Source: Pasteurella sp049941595 (lineage in GTDB: Bacteria; Pseudomonadota; Gammaproteobacteria; Enterobacterales; Pasteurellaceae). From it: a stretch of DNA of 64,000 nt. The translations under genes were made by a program, and so were the position numbers. Positions 50,349 to 59,095 of the stretch are shown one piece after another. Numbering within the stretch: the first letter of the stretch is position 1; each line of letters opens with the position of its first letter. The notes beneath the pieces are model-generated. The model was not told where the DNA came from, did no database searches, and saw only the letters and a list, made by a program, of their open reading frames with translations. The stretch spans positions 24,111 through 88,110 of the forward strand of contig JBNFNA010000006.1 of the NCBI GenBank assembly GCA_049941595.1, given 5' to 3'.

Positions 50349-52868
50349 ATGGATTCTGCTCTTATTCGACAAAAACTTAAAAAATGTCGACCGCACTTTT
50401 TAAGTTGTTTTGTGCTATCTAGCATTCTTCCAAATTTTGCCTTTGCTGAAACCGTGACACAACCTGAAACAGAAGAATTTGAATTTGATTCTCGTTTTAT
50501 GAATCAGTTAGCGGGTCAGCCGTTAGCGGACGTTGATCGCTTTAAATTTGGTAATCCTATTCCTTCTGGTGAATATCAAGCGGATGTTTATGTGAATAAT
50601 ATCCGACGTGGTCAAATTTCTTTAATTTTTGTTGAACGTGGTGAAGGTTATGAGCCTATTGCTGGGTTATGTTTAACAGAGAATCTGTTAGAGGTTTTAG
50701 CATTAAAATCAAAAGCGATTGATATTAAAGAAAAATCAGACTGTGTGAGTGCAGTTGAGTCTATTTCTCAAGCAAAGATCAAATTTAATGTCGCTGAACA
50801 AGCCTTACAAGTTACCATTCCACAAGAATTGTTAGTGATTCAACCAAAGGGCTATATTTCACCTGCCCTTTGGCAATCAAGTGATCCTGCACTTTTTGTG
50901 CGTTACGATGCAAACCAATATATTTCAAATTCCCCAACCTTTCGATCGAAAAGTACCTCATTAAATATTCTTGCTGGGGTAAATGCAGGGCGTTGGGCAA
51001 TCAGACATCGCGGTTCAAAGCAATGGTTTAATGAACTTTCTGCACGTTATCATCCGGATTATACTTATATTCAAACAGATATTTCACCAATTCACGGGCA
51101 AATTACCGTCGGTGATTTTTATGCTGAAAGTCAATTTTTACCAGGATTTTCAATGCGAGGGGCAAAATTAGTTTCTGATCAACGTATGTTGCCCCCTTCT
51201 TTACGTGGCTATGCGCCATTAATTCGTGGAGCAGCCAATTCAAATGCCAAAGTCGTGGTAAAACATAAAGATTATGTGATTTATGAAACCACTGTACCAG
51301 AAGGTGCATTTGAAATTAATGATCTGTATCCAAACAGTACTTCGGGTGAATTAGAAGTGGAAATTACCGAATCAAATGGCCAGGTGAGAACATTTATTGT
51401 GCCGTTTTCCACAGGGATTAACTTAGTTCGCACAGGGCAATTATTATACAAGTTAAATTTAGGCCGTTATCGAGAAGGTGAAAAAGCCTTTAATGATATT
51501 GTGTTCCAAGGGGAGACCCAATATGGCCTATTTAATGGCTTTACTCTCAATTCAGCAGCAAGTATTGCACCAAATTACGGCTTAGGTTTACTTGGTTTTG
51601 CAACAGAAACACCGATCGGGCGTTTTTCATCTCACTTTTCGTTATCAAAAGTGCGGTTAAAATCTGAAAAAGATCAGAAAACCTATTCAGGTAAAAGCAT
51701 CAATGCTCATTACAGCGTCAAACTTCCAAAAGTAAACAGTTATATTTCCTTGTCTGGTTATCGTAATTTCACAAAAGATAATTACGATCTGCAAGATGTG
51801 ATTTATAGCAATAATAACTTGCCGAACATTAGTGCAAAAAATATCAAGCAACGTTATTCCTTTTCATTTAACCAAAGTTTAGGTGACATATTCGGTAGTT
51901 TGTATTTCTCATTTGCGGATTCGTATTACTGGAGCAATGAAAAAAATCAGAAAGATTATTATCTCGGTTATAGTAACTCATACAAAACCTTGCAGTATCA
52001 GGTGAGTTATGCAGAATCCAGAATATCGGGTTCAAACGAAAAAGATAAACGCTTTTATGTGAACCTTTCGTTCTCTTTCCCTGATTATCGAGAATTACCA
52101 ACAGTTTCAATGAATTATGCCAAACAATATGGTCAAGATTATTACTTGAGAACGGCAATTAATGGATCTTTGGGTAAAAATAACCAGTTTAATTATGGTT
52201 TATCAAGCTCAAAACAGGGTGAGTTTACTAATAATGCCGCTTATGTGGGTTATAACTCGCCGTACGCCTTATTCAATGCTTCTGCCTCAAAATCAAAAGA
52301 TCTGAAACAATATGGTTTTGGTATGTCAGGTGCAGTGGTTGCCCACCCTTATGGTGTGACCTTAGCCAATGATATTGGCGATACTTTTGCCATTATCCAC
52401 GCAAAAGGGGCAAGTGGTGCGAAGATCAATAACTCAAATAACAGTTACTTAGACTGGTTTGGGAATGGCATCGTGTCTTATGTTTCGCCTTATGAAGTCA
52501 ATTACGTCAGTATTGATCCTGAAAATTTAGATGATGATGTAGAAATTTCAGCGACTGGCCGAGAAATTATTCCGCGTGCCAATAGTAGTATATTGGTGAA
52601 ATTTGATACGCAATCAGGTGATGTGGCGATATTTGACGTGCAACTTGAAGACGGCAGCTTACCGCCACTAGCAACAGAAGCTTTTAACCAACAAGGTGAA
52701 ACCATTGGTTATGTGGTGCAAGGTGGACGCTTATTTGTACGCGGTATCGACAAAAAAGGCACAATCAAACTCGATTGGGGCGCTAGCGAAAATAATAAAT
52801 GCCAGTTTGATTATCAGTTAGATAAATCAGATTCGGCGATTTATCCAGTGCGTTGCTTAAAAAAATAA
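50349..52868 (+). CDS. Outer-membrane fimbrial usher (FimD/PapC family)
   Basis: An 839-residue usher that forms the outer-membrane pore and assembles the fimbria. A signal sequence (LSSILPNFAFAETV) leads into the N-terminal chaperone-binding domain with FDSRFMNQLAGQPLADVDRFKFGNPIPSGEYQADVYVNN. A 24-strand barrel with a plug follows, including PSLRGYAPLIRGAANSNAKVVV. C-terminal domains with a final Cys pair (NKCQFDYQ...PVRCLKK) close the protein. Uptake signals at 50390-50398 and 51649-51657 suggest long residence in this genome. The start at 50349 gives a long signal region; it is 9 bases after the chaperone stop. Confidence 0.95.
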   Translation: MDSALIRQKLKKCRPHFLSCFVLSSILPNFAFAETVTQPETEEFEFDSRFMNQLAGQPLADVDRFKFGNPIPSGEYQADVYVNNIRRGQISLIFVERGEGYEPIAGLCLTENLLEVLALKSKAIDIKEKSDCVSAVESISQAKIKFNVAEQALQVTIPQELLVIQPKGYISPALWQSSDPALFVRYDANQYISNSPTFRSKSTSLNILAGVNAGRWAIRHRGSKQWFNELSARYHPDYTYIQTDISPIHGQITVGDFYAESQFLPGFSMRGAKLVSDQRMLPPSLRGYAPLIRGAANSNAKVVVKHKDYVIYETTVPEGAFEINDLYPNSTSGELEVEITESNGQVRTFIVPFSTGINLVRTGQLLYKLNLGRYREGEKAFNDIVFQGETQYGLFNGFTLNSAASIAPNYGLGLLGFATETPIGRFSSHFSLSKVRLKSEKDQKTYSGKSINAHYSVKLPKVNSYISLSGYRNFTKDNYDLQDVIYSNNNLPNISAKNIKQRYSFSFNQSLGDIFGSLYFSFADSYYWSNEKNQKDYYLGYSNSYKTLQYQVSYAESRISGSNEKDKRFYVNLSFSFPDYRELPTVSMNYAKQYGQDYYLRTAINGSLGKNNQFNYGLSSSKQGEFTNNAAYVGYNSPYALFNASASKSKDLKQYGFGMSGAVVAHPYGVTLANDIGDTFAIIHAKGASGAKINNSNNSYLDWFGNGIVSYVSPYEVNYVSIDPENLDDDVEISATGREIIPRANSSILVKFDTQSGDVAIFDVQLEDGSLPPLATEAFNQQGETIGYVVQGGRLFVRGIDKKGTIKLDWGASENNKCQFDYQLDKSDSAIYPVRCLKK

Positions 52869-52885
52869 TTAAATAAGGACTAGTA

Positions 52886-53791
52886 ATGAAATTTTTAATG
52901 AAAGCGTTACTTGTTTTATTCGGTATTTCGAATGTGGTTTTTGCTCACGTTGAACAGGTGAATTTTTCTTTCAGTAATCCTGTGAACCTTTATTTTTATC
53001 AAAATAAAATTAGTGGGAGAATGTTTGAGGTGCTCAATAAAGAGTTAAAAACCACTGAAAATACTGTCAGTTTAACGATTAATAAAAAGTATCAAGATGA
53101 TCACATTGTGCACTTTGTAAATGAGAACATTCTCAAAACCTCAATCGAGGGGATTGGGGTGATTGTATTGCTAAATAATAAAAATATTTATCAGATTTCG
53201 GAAGAAGAGCTGAAAAACATCACTGTAAGCAATAATCATCTTACTTTAACGGCAAAGTTAGTGACTTATAGCGATCAAATTCAAAGCGGAAAATTTTTAT
53301 CAGAGGCTATTCAAGTGGGGTCTATCAATGATGGAACCCGAAAAGTGGATATTTTAGTTCAACCTATTAATGTGCTGATCAAACCAAAATCTTGTGAAAT
53401 TAATCCAAATAGCATTCATCAAACAGTGAATTTAAGAAAAATTGTGCAATCTGATATTCCAACAAAAGGGAGTGAAACCTTTGGTGGGCAGTTCAATATT
53501 GGATTAACTTGTGATGAAAATGTGATTGTGACTTCTGTTATTAAAGACAATTCCGATCCTGACAATATGACCAATGTCTTAAGCCTTGATAAACATCGTT
53601 CTACTGCAACAGGTGTTGGGATTCGCTTATATCGTGCGGAACAACCTATTCAACTTAAAACAGAATGGGAATTTTCACGTAATTTACGTCAGCCAAATGT
53701 CTTATTTACAGCAAAATATGTCAACACAGAAGGTAAAGTGACTCCGGGTTCGGTTAATGCGACCGCAATCGTTTCCTTTTCTTACCGATAA
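52886..53791 (+). CDS. Fimbrial tip protein, probable two-domain adhesin
   Basis: A 301-residue secreted protein (signal peptide MKFLMKALLVLFGISNVVFA). Residues about 20-165 form an N-terminal domain of no recognised family. Residues about 165-301 form a pilin-like domain with a Cys pair (PKSCEINPN and GLTCDENV) and a C-terminus IVSFSYR with penultimate Tyr, as needed for strand exchange. This two-domain layout and position last in a pilin-chaperone-usher-adhesin operon match F17-type adhesins, so receptor binding is inferred; the receptor is unknown. It starts 17 bases after the usher stop. Confidence 0.85.
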   Translation: MKFLMKALLVLFGISNVVFAHVEQVNFSFSNPVNLYFYQNKISGRMFEVLNKELKTTENTVSLTINKKYQDDHIVHFVNENILKTSIEGIGVIVLLNNKNIYQISEEELKNITVSNNHLTLTAKLVTYSDQIQSGKFLSEAIQVGSINDGTRKVDILVQPINVLIKPKSCEINPNSIHQTVNLRKIVQSDIPTKGSETFGGQFNIGLTCDENVIVTSVIKDNSDPDNMTNVLSLDKHRSTATGVGIRLYRAEQPIQLKTEWEFSRNLRQPNVLFTAKYVNTEGKVTPGSVNATAIVSFSYR

Positions 53792-53902
53792 ACGATAAAA
53801 ATAAATAATTTTTATAGTAAAATAAATGTTACAACATTGTTAATATTTCTCTATTTTTGTTACAATTAGGTTTAAGTGCAACTACTTAAGCTAATTCGAT
53901 GG

Positions 53903-53930
53903 TTGAATAAAGATTATAGTAACGTATAAT
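53903..53930 (+). promoter_or_regulatory. Promoter of the ATP synthase operon
   Basis: TTGAAT (53903-53908) and TATAAT (53925-53930) are spaced by 16 bases, 34 bases before the atpI start. It is the only strong match in the 173-base gap after the fimbrial operon and would make atp transcription independent of the insertion. Confidence 0.65.
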
Positions 53931-53964
53931 TGGTAGTTATGGTTTGCTAACGTGAAGGTTTGAT

Positions 53965-54363
53965 ATGTCAGCGGTATTAAAGAAAGATAGAAAGATATAT
54001 CAAAAAGCGATCATTAGTGAAACCTTAGTTTTTGTTTTTTTATCAATAATAACAATAGTTTATAATTTTAATGTTGGTGTTTTAGTTTCTCTGGGATTTC
54101 TTTGTGGTTTCTTACCGCAATGTTTTTTCCTCTTTTTTGTTTTATTTCGTAGAGAACCTCAGCAAATCGCAAATAAAATCACCGCACTTTATTATGGCGA
54201 AGCACTTAAATTAATTATCACTATTGCATTAATTGTAGCAGTCTTTACTACCTATCAAAAAATAGATTGGACTTTTTTTGTGGGTTATTTTTTAGCCATT
54301 TTCTTTAATAACATTCTTCCTATGTATTTAAAGATGAAAGCTGAGAAAAAAGTTAAAAATTAA
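53965..54363 (+). CDS. atpI: ATP synthase accessory protein AtpI
   Basis: A 132-residue membrane protein with four hydrophobic segments, the standard first gene of the atp operon. AtpI helps assemble the c-ring in other bacteria and is dispensable for activity. Identification rests mainly on position and hydrophobic pattern, with FVGYFLAIFFNNILPMYLK near the C-terminus. It starts 34 bases after a good promoter and is followed by atpB after 29 bases. An uptake signal is inside (near 54181). Confidence 0.88.
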   Translation: MSAVLKKDRKIYQKAIISETLVFVFLSIITIVYNFNVGVLVSLGFLCGFLPQCFFLFFVLFRREPQQIANKITALYYGEALKLIITIALIVAVFTTYQKIDWTFFVGYFLAIFFNNILPMYLKMKAEKKVKN

Positions 54364-54392
54364 TTTTAATTTTAATTTCAATAGGATCAATT

Positions 54393-55184
54393 ATGGCAGC
54401 AGAACTTACAACAGCTGGATATATTGGACACCACCTTGAGTTTTTAAAAACAGGTGACTCATTCTGGAATGTTCATTTAGATACGCTTTTCTTTTCACTC
54501 GTGGCAGGCGCTATCTTTCTTCTTATTTTCTCTCGCGTTGCAAAAAAAGCAACATCGGGTGTACCGGGCAAGTTACAATGCTTAGTTGAAATCCTCGTTG
54601 GTTGGGTTGATGGCGTTGTTAAAGAAAACTTCCACGGTCCAAGAAATGTAATTGGTCCTTTAGCATTAACAGTGTTCTGCTGGGTTTTCATTATGAATGC
54701 TATCGACTTGATCCCAGTGGATTTCTTACCTCAAATTGCTAACTTATTTGGCATTCATTATTTAAGAGCAGTGCCAACTGCAGATATTAGTGCAACACTT
54801 GGTATGTCAATCTGCGTATTCTTCCTAATTTTGTTCTATACCATTAAGTCAAAAGGCGTAACTGGTTTTGTGAAAGAATACACACTTCACCCATTTAATC
54901 ACTGGGCATTTATTCCAGTGAACCTTGTCCTTGAATTAGTTACATTACTTGCAAAACCAATTTCATTGGCTTTCCGTTTGTTCGGTAATATGTATGCCGG
55001 TGAACTTATCTTCATCTTAATTGCGGTAATGTATTCAGCAAATATGGCAATCGCAGCTTTAGGTATCCCATTACATTTAGCGTGGGCTATTTTCCACATT
55101 CTTGTAATTACCTTACAGGCATTCATCTTTATGATGTTAACGATTGTGTATTTGAGTATTGCTTATAACAAAGCAGAACACTAA
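54393..55184 (+). CDS. atpB: ATP synthase F0 subunit a, AtpB
   Basis: The stator channel subunit of the F0 motor, 263 residues with five or six membrane helices. The essential arginine is in ISLAFRLFGNMYAGELIFILIA, and the following helix LAWAIFHILVITLQAFIFMMLTIVYLSIA is conserved. With the c-ring it forms the proton half-channels. It lies between atpI and atpE with a 98-base gap before atpE that holds no gene. Confidence 0.97.
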   Translation: MAAELTTAGYIGHHLEFLKTGDSFWNVHLDTLFFSLVAGAIFLLIFSRVAKKATSGVPGKLQCLVEILVGWVDGVVKENFHGPRNVIGPLALTVFCWVFIMNAIDLIPVDFLPQIANLFGIHYLRAVPTADISATLGMSICVFFLILFYTIKSKGVTGFVKEYTLHPFNHWAFIPVNLVLELVTLLAKPISLAFRLFGNMYAGELIFILIAVMYSANMAIAALGIPLHLAWAIFHILVITLQAFIFMMLTIVYLSIAYNKAEH

Positions 55185-55282
55185 TTAATGATTACAGTGA
55201 ACACAAATTCACTGTAATTTATTATTTTTTAACACTAACCAGCCTTTGGGCTAATTTCTTTAAAATCTAACTGGAGAAACTT

Positions 55283-55537
55283 ATGGAAACTGTAATTACA
55301 GCAACAATTATCGGTGCATCAATCTTATTAGCGTTTGCTGCATTAGGTACAGCAATCGGCTTTGCGATTTTAGGTGGTAAATTCTTAGAATCATCTGCAC
55401 GTCAACCTGAATTAGCAAGCAGCTTACAAACTAAAATGTTTATCGTTGCTGGTCTTCTTGATGCTATCGCGATGATCGCTGTAGGTATTTCATTATTATT
55501 CATCTTCGCAAACCCATTCATCGGCTTATTACAATAA
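55283..55537 (+). CDS. atpE: ATP synthase F0 subunit c, AtpE
   Basis: The proteolipid that forms the rotating ring, 84 residues as two helices joined by the polar loop KFLESSARQPEL (the RQP motif). The proton-carrying carboxylate is Asp60 in GLLDAIAMIAVG, the E. coli Asp61 equivalent. The residues around it fit a proton-driven and not a sodium-driven ring. It has CTGGAGAAAC upstream. The product is needed in many copies, and its strong ribosome-binding region fits this. Confidence 0.97.
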   Translation: METVITATIIGASILLAFAALGTAIGFAILGGKFLESSARQPELASSLQTKMFIVAGLLDAIAMIAVGISLLFIFANPFIGLLQ

Positions 55538-55610
55538 TTGTCGGCTTGTCAGAGACTGCAATTAATTACTCTTTTGAGTAATCTAAACGACAATTATTAA
55601 GGAGGGGGTT

Positions 55611-56081
55611 GTGAATTTAAATGCAACACTAATTGGTCAACTTATCGCATTCGCAATTTTCGTTGCGTTCTGTATGAAATTTGTTTGGCCACCAATTATT
55701 AAAGCAATTGAGGAACGCCAACGCTCAATTGCCAATGCACTTGCATCAGCTGAAGCTGCTAAAAAAGAACAAGCTGATACTAAAGCATTAGTGGAACAAG
55801 AAATCACTGAAGCGAAAATGCAAGCGCAGCAAATCATTGATTTAGCAAATAAACGCCGCAATGAAATTCTAGAAGAAGTGAAAGCGGAAGCGGAAGCAAC
55901 TAGAAGCAAAATCATTGAACAAGGTTATGCAGAAGTGGAAGCAGAGCGTAAACGTGTTCAAGAAGAATTACGTGTTAAAGTTGCATCACTTGCCATTGCT
56001 GGTGCTGAGAAAATTGTGGGTCGTACTGTTGATGAAGCGGCAAACAATGACATTATTGATAAATTAGTTGCAGAACTATAA
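55611..56081 (+). CDS. atpF: ATP synthase F0 subunit b, AtpF
   Basis: The peripheral stalk subunit, 156 residues as in E. coli. One N-terminal membrane helix (ATLIGQLIAFAIFVAFCMKFVWPPI) is followed by a long amphipathic coiled coil rich in Ala, Glu and Lys. It starts with GTG at 55611 behind a strong GGAGGGGG. It is followed by atpH after 13 bases. Confidence 0.97.
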   Translation: MNLNATLIGQLIAFAIFVAFCMKFVWPPIIKAIEERQRSIANALASAEAAKKEQADTKALVEQEITEAKMQAQQIIDLANKRRNEILEEVKAEAEATRSKIIEQGYAEVEAERKRVQEELRVKVASLAIAGAEKIVGRTVDEAANNDIIDKLVAEL

Positions 56082-56094
56082 GAAGGTTGGGCTT

Positions 56095-56628
56095 ATGTCA
56101 GAATTAACTACAATAGCTCGCCCTTATGCCAAAGCAGCTTTTGATTTTGCAGTAGAGCAAAGTGCGGTAGAAAAATGGACAGAAATGTTAGGTTTCTCAT
56201 CTGAAGTTGTTAAAGATGAAACCGTACAAACGTTTCTAAAAAGTTCATCATCTGCAAATAAACTTGCTGACACAATTATCGCAATTTGTGGCGACCAACT
56301 TGATCAATATGGGCAAAATCTTATTCGGTTAATGGCTGAAAATAAGCGTTTAACTGTGCTTCCAGCGGTTTATCAAGAATTTCAACATTATGTTGAAGAA
56401 CATAGAAAAACAGCAGAAGTTCAAGTCATATCAGCGCAACCATTAAATGCACAGCAAGAACAAAAAATTGCAGCAGCAATGGAAAAAAGATTAGCTCGTA
56501 AAGTTAAATTAAATTGTAGCTTAGATAGCTCACTCATTGCAGGGGTTATTATTCGTACAGATGATTTTGTTATCGATGGAAGTAGTCGTGGGCAACTTGC
56601 TCGTCTAGCAAATGAGCTGCAATTATAA
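56095..56628 (+). CDS. atpH: ATP synthase F1 subunit delta, AtpH
   Basis: The delta subunit links the peripheral stalk to the top of F1. It is 177 residues long from ATG 56095 (MSELTTIARPYAKAAFDFA), as in E. coli. The N-terminal six-helix domain and the C-terminal LNCSLDSSLIAGVIIRTDDFVIDGSSRGQLARL motif are typical. An in-frame earlier start inside atpF is unlikely. An uptake signal lies near 56158. Confidence 0.96.
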   Translation: MSELTTIARPYAKAAFDFAVEQSAVEKWTEMLGFSSEVVKDETVQTFLKSSSSANKLADTIIAICGDQLDQYGQNLIRLMAENKRLTVLPAVYQEFQHYVEEHRKTAEVQVISAQPLNAQQEQKIAAAMEKRLARKVKLNCSLDSSLIAGVIIRTDDFVIDGSSRGQLARLANELQL

Positions 56629-56640
56629 GAGGAATAAAAG

Positions 56641-58182
56641 ATGCAACTAAATTCTACAGAAATTAGTGAATTGATTAAAAAACGCATTGCCCAATTTGAT
56701 GTAGTGAGTGAAGCTCGTAATACAGGGACAATCGTTTCTGTGAGCGACGGTATTATCCGTATTCACGGTTTAAGTGATGTAATGCAAGGTGAAATGATTG
56801 CATTACCAGGTAATCGTTATGCTATGGCACTTAACTTAGAAAGAGATTCTGTGGGTGCTGTGGTTATGGGCCCTTATGCAGATCTTGCAGAAGGAATGGA
56901 AGTTCAATGTACTGGCCGTATTCTTGAAGTACCAGTTGGTCGTGGTTTATTAGGTCGTGTTGTTAATACACTTGGTCAACCAATCGATGGTAAAGGCGAG
57001 ATCGTAAATGACGGTTTCTCACCAGTTGAAGTAATCGCGCCAGGCGTTATTGATCGTAAATCAGTTGATCAACCAGTTCAAACGGGTTATAAAGCGGTTG
57101 ACTCAATGGTTCCAATCGGTCGTGGTCAACGTGAGTTGATTATCGGTGACCGTCAAACAGGTAAAACTGCATTAGCAATCGACGCAATCATCAACCAACG
57201 CGATTCAGGTATCAAATGTATCTATGTTGCGATCGGTCAAAAAGCATCGACAATTGCGAACGTAGTGCGTAAATTAGAAGAGCACGGTGCGTTACAAAAT
57301 ACTATCGTTGTTGTAGCTTCAGCGTCTGAATCAGCAGCATTACAATACCTTGCACCATATTCTGGTTGTGCAATGGGTGAATATTTCCGTGATCGTGGTG
57401 AAGATGCGTTAATCGTTTATGATGATTTATCAAAACAAGCAGTAGCATACCGTCAAATTTCATTATTATTACGTCGTCCACCAGGTCGTGAAGCATTCCC
57501 AGGGGATGTATTCTACCTACACTCTCGTTTACTTGAGCGTGCATCACGCGTAAATGAAGATTATGTTGAGCGTTTTACTAACGGCGAAGTGAAAGGAAAA
57601 ACTGGTTCTTTAACCGCACTTCCTATCATTGAAACTCAAGCGGGTGACGTTTCTGCATTCGTTCCAACAAACGTAATTTCGATTACCGATGGTCAGATCT
57701 TCTTAGAATCTAACCTATTTAACTCGGGTATTCGTCCAGCGGTAAACCCAGGTATTTCGGTATCTCGTGTTGGTGGTTCTGCACAAACTAAAGTGGTTAA
57801 AAAATTAGCAGGCGGTATTCGTACAGCACTTGCTCAATATCGTGAATTAGCAGCATTTGCTCAATTTGCTTCAGACCTTGATGATGCAACTCGCAAACAA
57901 TTATCACACGGTCAAAAAGTAACTGAATTATTGAAACAAAAACAATATTCTCCATTATCAGTAGCACAACAAGCGTTAGTGTTATTTGCGGTAGAGTTCG
58001 GTTATTTAGATGAAGTGGAATTAGATCGTATTGGTTCATTTGAATCAGCACTTTTAGAGTATGCTAACCATAACTATGCTGACTTTATGCGTGAGTTAAC
58101 CCAATCTGGCAACTACAATGATGAAATCAAAGATTCATTGAAGGGCATTTTGGATAGCTTCAAAGCAAACAGTGCGTGGTAA
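56641..58182 (+). CDS. atpA: ATP synthase F1 subunit alpha, AtpA
   Basis: The non-catalytic nucleotide-binding subunit, 513 residues as in E. coli. The P-loop is GDRQTGKT near 169-176. VPIGRGQRELIIG precedes it and RPAVNPGISVSRVGGSAQ holds the arginine finger that completes the catalytic site on beta. The N-terminal EISELIKKRIAQFDV binds delta. It is followed by atpG after 26 bases. Confidence 0.99.
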   Translation: MQLNSTEISELIKKRIAQFDVVSEARNTGTIVSVSDGIIRIHGLSDVMQGEMIALPGNRYAMALNLERDSVGAVVMGPYADLAEGMEVQCTGRILEVPVGRGLLGRVVNTLGQPIDGKGEIVNDGFSPVEVIAPGVIDRKSVDQPVQTGYKAVDSMVPIGRGQRELIIGDRQTGKTALAIDAIINQRDSGIKCIYVAIGQKASTIANVVRKLEEHGALQNTIVVVASASESAALQYLAPYSGCAMGEYFRDRGEDALIVYDDLSKQAVAYRQISLLLRRPPGREAFPGDVFYLHSRLLERASRVNEDYVERFTNGEVKGKTGSLTALPIIETQAGDVSAFVPTNVISITDGQIFLESNLFNSGIRPAVNPGISVSRVGGSAQTKVVKKLAGGIRTALAQYRELAAFAQFASDLDDATRKQLSHGQKVTELLKQKQYSPLSVAQQALVLFAVEFGYLDEVELDRIGSFESALLEYANHNYADFMRELTQSGNYNDEIKDSLKGILDSFKANSAW

Positions 58183-58208
58183 GTTAACACTTTAAATGGA
58201 GAGACAAA

Positions 58209-59078
58209 ATGGCAGGTGCTAAAGAGATAAGAACCAAAATCGCAAGTGTAAAAAGTACTCAAAAAATTACCAAAGCGATGGAAATGGTTGCTGCCTCGAA
58301 AATGCGTAAAACGCAAGAACGTATGTCTTCTTCACGTCCTTATTCTGAAACAATACGTAACGTGATCAGCCACGTTTCAAAAGCAACGATCGGTTATAAA
58401 CATCCATTTTTAGTGGATCGTGAAATTAAAAATGTGGGCATCATTGTTGTGTCCACAGACCGTGGTCTTTGCGGTGGCTTAAACGTTAACTTGTTTAAAA
58501 CCGTATTAAATGAAATGAAAGTCTGGAAAGAAAAACAAGTTTCTGTTCAGTTAAGTTTAATCGGTTCTAAATCTATCAACTTTTTCCAATCTATGGGTGT
58601 GAAAATTCTTACCCAAGATTCAGGTATTGGTGATGCACCTTCTGTCGAGCAATTAATTGGTTCTGTGAACTCAATGATTGATGCTTATAAGAAAGGTGAA
58701 GTTGATGTAGTGTATTTGGTTTATAACAAATTCATTAACACAATGTCGCAAAAACCTGTGCTGGAAAAATTAATTCCATTACCAGAATTAGATAATGATG
58801 AATTAGGCGAAAGAAAACAAGTGTGGGATTATATTTACGAACCTGATGCAAAAGTCTTATTAGATAATTTACTCATTCGTTATTTAGAATCTCAAGTTTA
58901 TCAAGCGGCAGTTGAAAATCTTGCTTCTGAACAAGCGGCTCGAATGGTTGCAATGAAAGCGGCAACTGACAATGCGGGCAACTTAATTAACGACTTACAG
59001 TTAGTGTATAACAAAGCTCGTCAAGCAAGTATTACAAATGAATTAAATGAAATTGTTGCGGGTGCAGCAGCAATTTAA
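58209..59078 (+). CDS. atpG: ATP synthase F1 subunit gamma, AtpG
   Basis: The rotor shaft, 289 residues. The N-terminal helix AGAKEIRTKIASVKSTQKITKAMEMVAASKMRK and the C-terminal helix SEQAARMVAMKAATDNAGNLINDLQLVYNKARQASITNELNEIV form the central coiled coil. The Rossmann-like middle has STDRGLCGGLNVNLF. The order atpA-atpG-atpD is standard. Confidence 0.98.
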   Translation: MAGAKEIRTKIASVKSTQKITKAMEMVAASKMRKTQERMSSSRPYSETIRNVISHVSKATIGYKHPFLVDREIKNVGIIVVSTDRGLCGGLNVNLFKTVLNEMKVWKEKQVSVQLSLIGSKSINFFQSMGVKILTQDSGIGDAPSVEQLIGSVNSMIDAYKKGEVDVVYLVYNKFINTMSQKPVLEKLIPLPELDNDELGERKQVWDYIYEPDAKVLLDNLLIRYLESQVYQAAVENLASEQAARMVAMKAATDNAGNLINDLQLVYNKARQASITNELNEIVAGAAAI

Positions 59079-59095
59079 CAAATAGAGGATCGGTA

